Positions 47,375 to 58,518 of a stretch of DNA of 64,000 nucleotides are shown piece by piece. Below the pieces are notes generated by a model that worked only from the letters and a program-made list of their open reading frames with translations, had not been told where the DNA came from and did no database searches. The translations under genes and the position numbers were made by a program. Within the stretch, counting starts at the first letter, position 1, and each line of letters begins with the position of its first letter. Source of the stretch: Streptomyces camelliae (GTDB taxonomy: Bacteria; Actinomycetota; Actinomycetes; Streptomycetales; Streptomycetaceae). The stretch spans positions 2,232,001-2,296,000 of the forward strand of contig NZ_CP115300.1 in assembly GCF_027625935.1 (NCBI RefSeq), given 5' to 3'.

Positions 47375-50068
47375 ATGTCGGACGCATTCGCCCGATTCAG
47401 GCGTCACTTCCGGCGCTTCACAGCCGGCCGGAGCCCGCGCAGCGTCGCCGGGCAGGTCTTCCTTCTGCAAGTGGCGCTGGTGGCACTGCTCGTGGTCTGC
47501 GGCGTCATCGCTCTCGTCGTGCAGTCGGAACGTGACACCAGCAGTGAGGCCAGGCGCCGGTCCGTCGCCGTCGCGCAGACCTTCGCGCACTCCCCCGGCA
47601 TCCTGCAGGCCCTGCGCACTCCGGCGCCGTCCAAGGTGCTCCAGCCCCTCACCGAGGCGACACGCAAGGCAGCGGGCGTCGACTTCATCGTGGTCATGGA
47701 CACCAAGGGCATCCGCTACACCCATCCCATCCCGAGCAAGATCGGGCACCGGTTCGTGGGCACGATCGGGCCGTCACTGGCCGGGAAGGTCTACACCGAG
47801 ACGGTCCACGGGCCGCTCGGCCACGAGGAACAGGCGACCGTTCCGGTCGACGACACGCATGGCAGGGTCGTCGCCCTCGTCTCCGCCGGGCTCAAGGTGA
47901 AGAACGTGACCGGCGAGGTGTACCGGCAGCTGCCGATCATCCTGGCCACCGGAGCCGGCGCGCTGGTGGTGTCGACGGGCGGTACGGCACTGGTGGGCAG
48001 GCGGCTGCGGCGGCAGACGCACAGCCTGGCCCCGGACGAGATGACCCGGATGTACGAGCACCACGACACGGTGCTGCACTCGGTGCGCGAGGGCGTGCTC
48101 ATCGTCGGTGGCGACGGGCGGCTGCTGCTGGTCAACGACGAGGCCGCCCGGCTGCTGGAACTGCCCTCCGACGCCGAGGGGCGCGCGCTGCGGGAGCTGC
48201 CGGGGCTCGACGCCGAGACGGTGGACCTGCTCGTCTCCGGGCGCGAGGCCTCCGACGAGGTGCACTTCGCCGGGGGCCGGCTGCTGGCGGTGAACCAGCG
48301 TCCCACGACCCGCGCGGGCGGTCCCTGCGCGACGGTGGTGACGCTCCGCGACTGCACCGAACTGCAGGCCATATCCGGCCGTGCGGAGGTGACGCGGGCG
48401 CGGCTGGAGCTGCTGTACGACGCGGGCCTGGGCATCGGCAGCAGCCTCGACGTGGTCCGGACGGCCGACGAACTGGTACGGGTCGCCGTCCCCCGCTTCG
48501 CCGACTTCGTCACCGTGGACGTGGCCGACGCCGTGCTGCGGGGCGAGGAAGCGGCCCCGACGGCGACGGACATGCGGCGGGTCGCGGTGGGCGGTATCCG
48601 CAACGATCACCCGCTCTACGAGAAGGGGCAGCTGATCGACTTCCTGCCCGCCACCCCGCCGGCCCGCGGCTACCGCGCCGGCCGCTCCGAGCTGGTGACC
48701 GATCTGTCGGACACCGAGGGCTGGACCGTGCAGGATCCGCAGCGTGCCCGGCAGATCCTGGACTACGGCATCCACTCGCTCATCTCCGCCCCTGTTCAGG
48801 CCCGCGGCAGCGTGCTGGGCGTGGTCAACTTCTGGCGTTCCAAGCGGGAGCCCTTCGACGCGGAGGAGCTGTCGCTGGCGGAGGAGCTGGTGGCCCGCGC
48901 CGCGGTGAGCATCGACAACGCCCGCCGCTACACCCGCGAGCACGCCATGGCCGTGACCCTGCAGCGCAGCCTGCTGCCGAGGGCGCTGCCCGTGCAGAGC
49001 GCCCTCGATGTGGCCTATCGCTATCTCCCCGCCCAGTCGGGTGTGAGCGGCGACTGGTTCGATGTGATCCCGCTGCCGGGCAGCCGGGTGGCGCTGGCCG
49101 TCGGCGACGTCGTCGGTCACGGTCTGCACGCCGCGGCGACGATGGGCCGGCTGCGGACCGCGGTGCACAACTTCTCCACCCTCGACCTGCCGCCCGACGA
49201 ACTGCTCGGTCACCTGGACGACCTGGTCGGCCGGATCGACCAGGACGAGGCCTGCTCACAGACGCCCGGCGAGATCGTGGGAGCCACCTGCGTGTACGCG
49301 ATCTACGACCCGGTGACGCGCCGCTGTGAGATGGCCCGTGCCGGGCATCTCGCGCCCGCGCTGGTCTCACCCGACGGCAGCGTCTCCTTCCTCGATCTGC
49401 CGGCCGGGCCGCCGCTGGGCCTGGGGGGCATGCCGTTCCAGGCGGCGGAGTTCGAGCTCGCGGAGGGCAGCGGGCTGGTGCTGTACACCGACGGCCTGGT
49501 CGAGGACCGCTCGCGCGACCTGGACGTGGGGATGGAGCTGCTGCGCCGGTCACTGGCGGGCCATCCCGACCGGCCGCCCGAGGAGAGCTGCCGGGCGGTG
49601 CTGGAGGAGCTGCTGCCCGAGCGTCCCGGGGACGATGTCGCCCTGCTCATCGCGCGCACCCGGGCACTGCCGGACGACCGCGTCGCCGAGTGGGACGTAC
49701 CGCGCGAGCCGGCCGCCGTGTCGGGGATGCGTGCCGCCGTGTCCGAGAAGCTGGCCCAATGGAACCTGTCCGAGCTGGGCTTCGGGATGGAACTGGTGCT
49801 CAGTGAGCTGATCACCAATGCCATCCGCTACGGCTCCGACCCGGTCCATGTGCGGCTGATCCATGACCGTTCGCTGATCTGTGAGGTGGCCGACGGCAGC
49901 AGCACCTCGCCGCATCTGCGGTACGCGGCGGCGACCGACGAGGGCGGACGCGGCTTGTTCCTGGTCTCGCAGCTGTCCGAGCGCTGGGGGACCCGGTACA
50001 CCCCGCAGGGCAAGGTGATCTGGGCCGAGCTGGCGGTGCCGGATCTCGGCGCGCTTTTCGCGGAGTGA
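47375..50068 (+). CDS. Membrane sensor SpoIIE-family phosphatase with C-terminal ATPase domain
   Basis: 897 residues from ATG 47375; GTG 47294 with gggag upstream would add 27 residues and is possible. Order: membrane span (about 24-49), CitA/DcuS-like extracellular sensor (GVDFIVVMDTKGIRYTHPIPSKIG), second span (about 166-188), PAS domain (about 205-310), GAF domain (about 335-490), PP2C/SpoIIE phosphatase (about 530-740: SGDWFDVIPLPGSRVALAVGDVVGHG with metal Asp residues), and an RsbW-like HATPase (about 770-890: ELVLSELITNAIRYG, EGGRGLFLV). It could both phosphorylate and dephosphorylate anti-sigma antagonists. No antagonist or sigma gene adjoins it. Confidence 0.88.
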   Translation: MSDAFARFRRHFRRFTAGRSPRSVAGQVFLLQVALVALLVVCGVIALVVQSERDTSSEARRRSVAVAQTFAHSPGILQALRTPAPSKVLQPLTEATRKAAGVDFIVVMDTKGIRYTHPIPSKIGHRFVGTIGPSLAGKVYTETVHGPLGHEEQATVPVDDTHGRVVALVSAGLKVKNVTGEVYRQLPIILATGAGALVVSTGGTALVGRRLRRQTHSLAPDEMTRMYEHHDTVLHSVREGVLIVGGDGRLLLVNDEAARLLELPSDAEGRALRELPGLDAETVDLLVSGREASDEVHFAGGRLLAVNQRPTTRAGGPCATVVTLRDCTELQAISGRAEVTRARLELLYDAGLGIGSSLDVVRTADELVRVAVPRFADFVTVDVADAVLRGEEAAPTATDMRRVAVGGIRNDHPLYEKGQLIDFLPATPPARGYRAGRSELVTDLSDTEGWTVQDPQRARQILDYGIHSLISAPVQARGSVLGVVNFWRSKREPFDAEELSLAEELVARAAVSIDNARRYTREHAMAVTLQRSLLPRALPVQSALDVAYRYLPAQSGVSGDWFDVIPLPGSRVALAVGDVVGHGLHAAATMGRLRTAVHNFSTLDLPPDELLGHLDDLVGRIDQDEACSQTPGEIVGATCVYAIYDPVTRRCEMARAGHLAPALVSPDGSVSFLDLPAGPPLGLGGMPFQAAEFELAEGSGLVLYTDGLVEDRSRDLDVGMELLRRSLAGHPDRPPEESCRAVLEELLPERPGDDVALLIARTRALPDDRVAEWDVPREPAAVSGMRAAVSEKLAQWNLSELGFGMELVLSELITNAIRYGSDPVHVRLIHDRSLICEVADGSSTSPHLRYAAATDEGGRGLFLVSQLSERWGTRYTPQGKVIWAELAVPDLGALFAE

Positions 50069-50080
50069 GCCGGACCGGGG

Positions 50081-51652
50081 TCAGGCGGAGCTGCCGAGCG
50101 GCCGGGAGGTCTCGCGCCCGGCGGCGGGCAGGCGGTCCCGCGCGGGCTGTCCGGGCGGGCACGGCGGACCGGCCGCCGGGAACTCGACCGTGAACTCGGT
50201 CCGGCCGGGGGTGCTGGCCACGCGGGCCGTGCCGCCATGTGCGCGGATGATCGCCGCCGCGACTGCCAGCCCGAGTCCCGAGCCGCCCTCGGCGAGGCCC
50301 TGGCGCGTGCGGGAGGTGTCGGCGCGGGTGAAGGGGTCGAAGACCGTGGGCAGCAGGACGGGCGGGATGCCGGGGCCGTTGTCTCCGACGTGGACCGTGT
50401 GGTGGCCGGCGGCGGTCTCGACGCGGACGGTGACCGTCGTGCCGGGCGGGGTGTGGATGCGGGCGTTGGTCAGCAGGGCGGCCACGGCCTGGTGCAGGCG
50501 GGGCGCGTCACCGGTGATCAACGCCTGGGATTCCAGGGGGAGTTCGAGGTGCCAGACGTGGTCCGGGGCGGCCGTACGGGCATGCCGTACCGCCTCCGCG
50601 ACCAGGACCGCGAGGTCCACCTCGGCCGTCCGCGGGGACCAGTCCTCGGCGAGGCGGGCGAGCAGCAGCAGGTTCTCGACCAGGCCGGTCATCCGGGCGG
50701 ACTCGGTGCCGATCCGGCGCCAGGCGAGGTCGGCCGCGGCGCCCGGTCCGGGGGCGCGGTTCATCAGTTCGGCGTAGCCGGCGATGGAGGCGAGCGGGGT
50801 GCGCAGTTCGTGGCCGGCGTCGGCGATGAAGCGGCGCATGCGTTCCTCGTCGCGCCGGCGTTCGGCGAGGGCGGCCTCGACCTGGTCGATCATGCGGTTG
50901 AGGGCGGCGCCGACCTGGCCGGTCTCGGTACCGGGGTCGGTGTCGGGCGCGGGAATCCGGGCGAGCGGGAGGGGCCGGCCGGGAGTGAGCGGTACCCGGG
51001 TGACCTGGGCCGCGGTGGCGGCGACCCGGCCGAGGGGGCGCAGTTGGCGCCGGACGGCGAGGGCGCAGCCGCCGCCCGCGAGGAGCAGGACGGCGGCGGT
51101 GGCCGCGGCTTCGATGCGTGTCAGCTGGGCGAGGGTGTGCCGTACGTCGTCCTGGGGCAGGCCGGCCAGGACGCGGATGCCGCTCGCGTCGAGGGCGGTG
51201 AGACGGTAGGTGCCGAGCCCGGGGACGGTGCGGGTGTGGGCCGAGCCGTCGTCGGGGACGCCGGTGAGGGCGGCGCGCTGGGCCACGGTGAGCGGGAGCG
51301 GGCCGTCGTCGCCGCGGACGACGGCGGCGGACAGGATGGCTCCGCCGGTGTCGAACCGGGCGGCGAGCAGCCCGTCCGGGTGGCCGCCGGCACCGAGGAA
51401 GGCGAGGTCGGCGGGGCGGGCGGGGTCGCGGGCGGCACCGGCCACGCCGTGTGCGGCGGCGTCGGCGACCCGGTCGTCCAACGCGCCCATGAGGAAGGCG
51501 CGTTGGGAGAGGACGGTGATGAGGGCGAGGGCGGCGCAGACGGCGACGAGGGTCGCGCCGACGAGAAGCGGCAGGCGGGTGCGCAGCGGCCGGATCCGGT
51601 GACGGCGGCTGCTGCGGGTACGTCGGGCGTGCGGCCCAGGGGTGCCTGGCAT
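50081..51652 (-). CDS. Orphan sensor histidine kinase
   Basis: 523 residues. Two spans (about 28-50 and 185-203) flank an extracellular sensor region; HAMP (about 203-265), HisKA with phospho-His in FIADAGHELRTPLASIAGYAELM, and HATPase with VGDNGPGIPP and GGSGLGLAVAAAIIRAHGG. Class IA (EnvZ-like) kinase. No response regulator lies next to it, which is unusual for this class. ATG 51652. Convergent with the SpoIIE gene. Confidence 0.88.
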   Translation of the reverse strand: MPGTPGPHARRTRSSRRHRIRPLRTRLPLLVGATLVAVCAALALITVLSQRAFLMGALDDRVADAAAHGVAGAARDPARPADLAFLGAGGHPDGLLAARFDTGGAILSAAVVRGDDGPLPLTVAQRAALTGVPDDGSAHTRTVPGLGTYRLTALDASGIRVLAGLPQDDVRHTLAQLTRIEAAATAAVLLLAGGGCALAVRRQLRPLGRVAATAAQVTRVPLTPGRPLPLARIPAPDTDPGTETGQVGAALNRMIDQVEAALAERRRDEERMRRFIADAGHELRTPLASIAGYAELMNRAPGPGAAADLAWRRIGTESARMTGLVENLLLLARLAEDWSPRTAEVDLAVLVAEAVRHARTAAPDHVWHLELPLESQALITGDAPRLHQAVAALLTNARIHTPPGTTVTVRVETAAGHHTVHVGDNGPGIPPVLLPTVFDPFTRADTSRTRQGLAEGGSGLGLAVAAAIIRAHGGTARVASTPGRTEFTVEFPAAGPPCPPGQPARDRLPAAGRETSRPLGSSA

Positions 51653-51772
51653 GGAGCGATTCTGTGCCGGTCGGCTGAGGGAAGCCTGTGCTCCGTCTGG
51701 GGAAGGGCGATGGGTGCGGCGGGAAGGCCACGCGTCCGGATACGACGAAGGGCCACACCCCGGATACGCCCA

Positions 51773-51808
51773 AGGGCCGCACCCCCGGTGTTCCGGGGAT
51801 GCGGCCCT
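51773..51808 (-). terminator. Terminator of the aconitase gene
   Basis: agggccgca...ccgg, loop tgtt, ccgg...tgcggccct. Begins 34 bases after the aconitase stop. Part of the arm repeats imperfectly just upstream (ggatacg...aagggcc...cacccc at about 51738 and 51762). Confidence 0.75.
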
Positions 51809-51841
51809 CCACGGCTGTGCCGGTCGGCTGCTACCTGGCGA

Positions 51842-54672
<2,831 letters not shown>

Positions 54673-54703
54673 GCGGGTGGCGGGTGCGGTGCGCCTGGCA
54701 GAT

Positions 54704-54719
54704 ATCTCGATGTCGAGAT
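54704..54719. promoter_or_regulatory. Inverted repeat box 1 (ATCTC-N6-GAGAT)
   Basis: atctcgatgtcgagat; the palindrome extends to tatctcga-tg-tcgagata (54703-54720). It lies 130 bases before the acnA start and 227 bases before the murA start. Same half-sites and spacing as box 2. Confidence 0.7.
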
Positions 54720-54918
54720 AACTCTAGTACATGGCCGCCGGATGGTCATGCCGGACCCCGCCGCGCCCTGCCGCTTTTCGGCGAACGGCACCCGACATGT
54801 CCCACACGTCCGGAACTATCACAGTTCTACGGACGAATCACCCGGACGCCGGACATCCTCCGCACTTTCGCTGGTCACTGACGTGCCGTCACCCGAATGG
54901 ACCCCCCTGACGGGCGCC

Positions 54919-54934
54919 ATCTCATATCTGAGAT
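54919..54934. promoter_or_regulatory. Inverted repeat box 2 (ATCTC-N6-GAGAT), adjacent to murA start
   Basis: atctcatatctgagat, ending 12 bases before the murA ATG. No ribosome site is seen in that gap (agcctcaacctc), so the transcript may be leaderless and this box would overlap the -10 region. Confidence 0.7.
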
Positions 54935-54946
54935 AGCCTCAACCTC

Positions 54947-56476
54947 ATGGCAGACGACTACCTCATGCGCATCGGCAAGCTCATCCGTGACGCCCGGCAA
55001 CACCGGGGCTGGACACAGACGCAGCTCGCGGAGGCGCTCGGCACCAGCCAGAGTGCGGTCAACCGGATCGAGCGGGGGAACCAGAACATCAGCCTTGAGA
55101 TGATCGCCCGCATCGGTGAGGCCCTGGACAGTGAGATCGTGTCGCTGGGGTACGCGGGTCCGATGCATCTGCGCGTGGTCGGCGGGCGCCGGCTGTCCGG
55201 CTCCATCGATGTGAAGACGAGCAAGAACGCCTGCGTGGCGCTGCTGTGCGCCTCGCTGCTCAACAAGGGGCGCACGGTGCTGCGCCGGGTCGCGCGCATC
55301 GAGGAGGTGTACCGCCTGCTGGAGGTGCTGAACTCCATCGGCGTGCGCACCCGCTGGATCAACGACGGCGTCGACCTGGAGCTGGTGCCGCCGGCGCAGC
55401 TGGAGATGGCGGCGATCGACGCGGAGGCCGCCGTACGCACCCGCTCGATCATCATGTTCTTCGGCCCGCTGCTGCACCGCATGGACGCCTTCAAGCTGCC
55501 CTACGCCGGGGGCTGCGACCTCGGTACACGGACCATCGAGCCGCACATGATCGCGCTGCGCCGGTTCGGCCTGGACATCGCCGCCACCGAGGGGCAGTAC
55601 CACGCGCGGGTCGACCGCGCGGTCCGCCCCGACCGCCCGATCGTGCTGACCGAGCGCGGCGACACGGTGACCGAGAACGCGCTGCTGGCCGCCGCCCGGC
55701 ACGACGGCGTCACGGTCATCCGCAACGCCTCCTCCAACTACATGGTCCAGGACCTGTGCTTCTTCCTGGAGGCCCTCGGGGTCAAGGTCGAGGGCATCGG
55801 CACGACCACGCTGACCGTGCACGGCGTGCCGAACATCGACGTCGACGTGGACTACTCCCCCTCCGAGGACCCGGTCGAGGCGATGAGCCTGCTGGCCGCC
55901 GCCGTGGTGACCGAGTCGGAGCTGACGGTGCGCCGCGTGCCCATCGAGTTCCTGGAGATCGAGCTGGCGGTCCTGGAGGAGATGGGCCTCGACCACGACC
56001 GCAGCCCCGAGTACTGCGCGGACAACGGCCGTACCCGCCTGGTCGACCTCACGGTCCGCCCCTCCAAGCTGGAGGCGCCGATCGACAAGATCCACCCCAT
56101 GCCCTTCCCGGGCCTGAACATCGACAACGTCCCGTTCTTCGCGGCCATCGCGGCGGTCGCGCAGGGCAAGACCCTCATCCACGACTGGGTCTACGACAAC
56201 CGCGCGATCTACCTGACCGACCTCAACCGCCTCGGCGGCCGCCTGCAGCTCCTCGACCCGCACCGCGTCCTGGTCGAGGGCCCGACCCGCTGGCGCGCCG
56301 CCGAGATGATGTGCCCGCCCGCCCTGCGCCCCGCCGTGGTCGTCCTGCTGGCGATGATGGCGGCCGAGGGTACGTCGGTGCTGCGCAACGTGTACGTCAT
56401 CAACCGGGGTTACGAGGACCTCGCCGAGCGGCTGAACTCGATCGGGGCGCAGATCGAGACCTTCCGGGATATCTGA
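54947..56476 (+). CDS. murA2: XRE helix-turn-helix / MurA (UDP-GlcNAc 1-carboxyvinyltransferase) fusion
   Basis: 509 residues in one uninterrupted frame. Residues 8-68 form an XRE/Cro helix-turn-helix (LIRDARQHRGWTQTQLAEAL, then GTSQSAVNRIERG). Residues 72-509 are an EPSP-synthase-fold MurA: LSGSIDVKTSKNACVALL (Lys93/Asn94, the KN pair), catalytic Cys190 in YAGGCDLGTRTIEPH, FPGLNIDNVPFFAAIAAVAQG with the catalytic Asp. MurA makes the first committed peptidoglycan precursor. Key residues look intact. The DNA-binding domain suggests it also regulates genes, most simply its own. It is a probable second MurA paralogue (SCO5998-like); the housekeeping copy is not here. Confidence 0.88.
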   Translation: MADDYLMRIGKLIRDARQHRGWTQTQLAEALGTSQSAVNRIERGNQNISLEMIARIGEALDSEIVSLGYAGPMHLRVVGGRRLSGSIDVKTSKNACVALLCASLLNKGRTVLRRVARIEEVYRLLEVLNSIGVRTRWINDGVDLELVPPAQLEMAAIDAEAAVRTRSIIMFFGPLLHRMDAFKLPYAGGCDLGTRTIEPHMIALRRFGLDIAATEGQYHARVDRAVRPDRPIVLTERGDTVTENALLAAARHDGVTVIRNASSNYMVQDLCFFLEALGVKVEGIGTTTLTVHGVPNIDVDVDYSPSEDPVEAMSLLAAAVVTESELTVRRVPIEFLEIELAVLEEMGLDHDRSPEYCADNGRTRLVDLTVRPSKLEAPIDKIHPMPFPGLNIDNVPFFAAIAAVAQGKTLIHDWVYDNRAIYLTDLNRLGGRLQLLDPHRVLVEGPTRWRAAEMMCPPALRPAVVVLLAMMAAEGTSVLRNVYVINRGYEDLAERLNSIGAQIETFRDI

Positions 56477-56552
56477 GTGCCCGCCAGGAACGAGTCGCCG
56501 CAGCAGCTTTGACCTGCGGAAACGCAAGGCAGAGGGAAGTGCGGCGGCTCCC

Positions 56553-56571
56553 CTGGGACTTCTCTGGGACT
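56553..56571 (+). repeat. Direct repeat ctgggact x2
   Basis: ctgggact-tct-ctgggact at the boundary between murA and the accessory block. Purpose unknown. Confidence 0.5.
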
Positions 56572-56605
56572 CGGGCCGAGGCGGGCTCTTGCCCTGCGAT
56601 CTCAT

Positions 56606-56630
56606 CCCCCGGAGGCGCAACCTCCGGGGG
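56606..56630 (+). terminator. Terminator after murA (and/or the convergent dehydrogenase)
   Basis: cccccggagg, loop cgcaa, cctccggggg; 10-bp perfect stem between two convergent genes, so it probably works in both directions. Confidence 0.85.
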
Positions 56631-56655
56631 GGTCAGATGATCACAGCCTGAGACT

Positions 56656-57378
56656 CTATGCCCGGGAGTCCGTGTAACGAGCCGCGAGGGCCGGCCGGTT
56701 GCCGCCGGCGAGCAGCGCGGTCCCCGCCGCGAGCAGGGCGTCCAAGGCCGCGGCCTGGCCCTCCAGCCCCGGCACGCACACGGCCTCGCCGAGGCGGAGC
56801 CCGGCCAGGCCGGCCGAGGCCACGTCTTCGGGTGACATGGCCCAGGGCAGGTCGCGGCCGGCGCCGTTGTTCCAGTCCGTGGCCACGACGCCGGGGCAGA
56901 CCACCTGGACGCGGACCGGGGTGCCGGCGAGTTCACCGGCGAGCGTGCGGGTGAACCCCAGGGTGGCGGCCTCGGCGGCGAGGTACAGGGTGCGCCGGGG
57001 CAAGCGCGGGTCCGCGCCGCCCGCGTTGAACGCGAGGAGTGAGGCGACGGTGACGACGGCTCCTTCCTCTGCCGAGAGCATCCCGGGCAGCGCTGCGCGG
57101 ACCAGTTGGACGGGGGCGACGGCGTGGAGGGTGAGCAGGGTGAAGAGGTCCTCCTCCGGATGGAACGCCGGAGGGATCATGTACACGAAGTCGGCGTTCT
57201 CCAGCGCCTGACGGACGGCGTCGGGATCCGCGAGATCGGCCTCGGAGACCTCGTGCACGCCCAGGCCGGCGACGCGTCGACGCCCGGTCGGCCCGTGCAC
57301 CACGGCACGGGCTCTGAAGGGCGCCCGCCGGGCCGCCCGAGGCAGGTGTGTGCCGCAGCTCCCGGCCGCTCCGACCAC
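56656..57378 (-). pseudogene. Chimeric NmrA-like/short-chain dehydrogenase, probably inactive
   Basis: About 240 residues from GTG 57378. Residues 1-79 look like the start of an NmrA-type NAD(P)-binding protein (VGAAGSCGTHL, then ADLADPDAVRQALENADFVYMIPPAFHPEEDLF). From about residue 80 the sequence becomes a classical SDR (VAPVQLVRAALPGMLSAEEGAVVTVASLLAF ... GELAGTPVRVQVVCPGVVATDW). The SDR active site YxxxK reads Y132-LAA-E136, so the catalytic Lys is lost. The nucleotide motif lacks the usual GxTGxxG. This fits a deletion that joined two unrelated dehydrogenase genes, followed by decay. It may still fold, since both parts share Rossmann topology. Third-position GC is normal. Confidence 0.6.
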
Positions 57379-57456
57379 CGCGAGCGAAGGCAGCGCTTCA
57401 CCGCGTACCGCTTGCGTTGCGGACGCTCCCCCGTCTCCTCTCCTGAGACGGCTGGG

Positions 57457-58404
57457 TCACGGGACGAGGACGATCTTCCCTGTCGTGTGCCCGGCCATGA
57501 TCCGCCGATGGGCGGCAGCGGCTTCGCGGAGCGGGTGGCTGCCGGCGATCAGGACGCGCAGCCGCCCGGCCGCCGCGGCTTCGGTGAGCCGCAGGCGCGC
57601 GGCGGCGCGGATCTCCGCGCCGGGGTCCGCGCCGGGCCCACCGCCCAGGAGCTTGATCCCGGCTCCGGCGCCGCGCTCGAACGCCGCGATCGTCGCGATG
57701 CGGGACCGGTCCGCCACGAGCTCCACCGAGACGTCCACCGCCTCGTCGGTGCCCACCAGGTCGGCCGCCGCCTGGACGCCCGCCGGCGCTGCCGCACGTA
57801 CCCGGTCGGCCAGACCCGGCCCGTACGCGACCGGAATCGCGCCCAGCTCACGCAGCACCTCGTGCTTGGCCGGGCTCGCCGTGCCCAGCACCGTGGCACC
57901 GCGCTCCACGGCCAGCTGCACGGCCATCAGGCCGACTCCTCCGGCGGCGCCGTGGATCAGCACCGAGTCGTTCTCGCGCAGGCCGATCGCTTCGAGGACG
58001 TGTACGGCCGTGACGCCGGCGACCATCAGCCCGCCGGCCTGCTCCCAGGAGAGACCGGCGGGCTTGGGCACCACTGACGAGGCCGGCACGACGAGTTCGG
58101 TGGCGTACGCGCCGGGCGCTCGGTACACGATCACCTCGTCGCCGACCGCTATCGGGCCGGCGGGTCCGGTCGCGCCCGCGCCGACCGCGGTCACCACACC
58201 GGCCGCCTCGGCACCGAGCCGCATCGGCAGGTTCGCCGGATCGGTCCCGAAGGCACCGCTGTACACCTTGTGGTCGACGGGGTTGACGCCGACGGCACGG
58301 ACCTCGATGCGCACCTGGCCCGGACCGGGCTCCGGTACGGCGACTTCGATCACCGACAGCACGTCCGGACCGCCGTAGGCACGCGCTACTACTGCTTCGC
58401 TCAT
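57457..58404 (-). CDS. NADPH:quinone oxidoreductase-like zinc-free alcohol dehydrogenase
   Basis: 315 residues of the medium-chain dehydrogenase family. N-terminal GroES-like domain (VRIEVRAVGVNPVDHKVYSG, LGAEAAGVVTAVG) without the zinc Cys cluster, then Rossmann motif VLIHGAAGGVGLMAVQLAVERGATVLGTAS. Likely reduces quinones or enones with NADPH. Read towards the chimeric dehydrogenase (78-base gap), and divergent from the SDR gene with a 114-base shared promoter region containing gagcggagcgctccgctcc (about 58458-58476), an operator-like palindrome. Confidence 0.88.
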   Translation of the reverse strand: MSEAVVARAYGGPDVLSVIEVAVPEPGPGQVRIEVRAVGVNPVDHKVYSGAFGTDPANLPMRLGAEAAGVVTAVGAGATGPAGPIAVGDEVIVYRAPGAYATELVVPASSVVPKPAGLSWEQAGGLMVAGVTAVHVLEAIGLRENDSVLIHGAAGGVGLMAVQLAVERGATVLGTASPAKHEVLRELGAIPVAYGPGLADRVRAAAPAGVQAAADLVGTDEAVDVSVELVADRSRIATIAAFERGAGAGIKLLGGGPGADPGAEIRAAARLRLTEAAAAGRLRVLIAGSHPLREAAAAHRRIMAGHTTGKIVLVP

Positions 58405-58457
58405 GTCTGCGGACAACGCGGTGCCGGGAGGACCGATTCCCCCTCGCGGGCAAATTT

Positions 58458-58476
58458 TGAGCGGAGCGCTCCGCTC
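58458..58476. promoter_or_regulatory. Palindromic operator candidate between quinone oxidoreductase and SDR genes
   Basis: gagcggagcgctccgctcc: ggagcg/cgctcc arms round the centre, a perfect palindrome over gcggagcgctccgc. It lies in the divergent promoter and is a good candidate target of the TetR regulator encoded at 59293. Confidence 0.6.
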
Positions 58477-58518
58477 CGATAGGTTGGAGCGACGGATCAC
58501 ACCGACGCGGGAGGACAC

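Noticed and set aside
56553..56630. An attachment site of an integrated element
   Set aside because: No integrase, excisionase or tRNA gene is near, and no second copy of the repeat was seen at the right edge.
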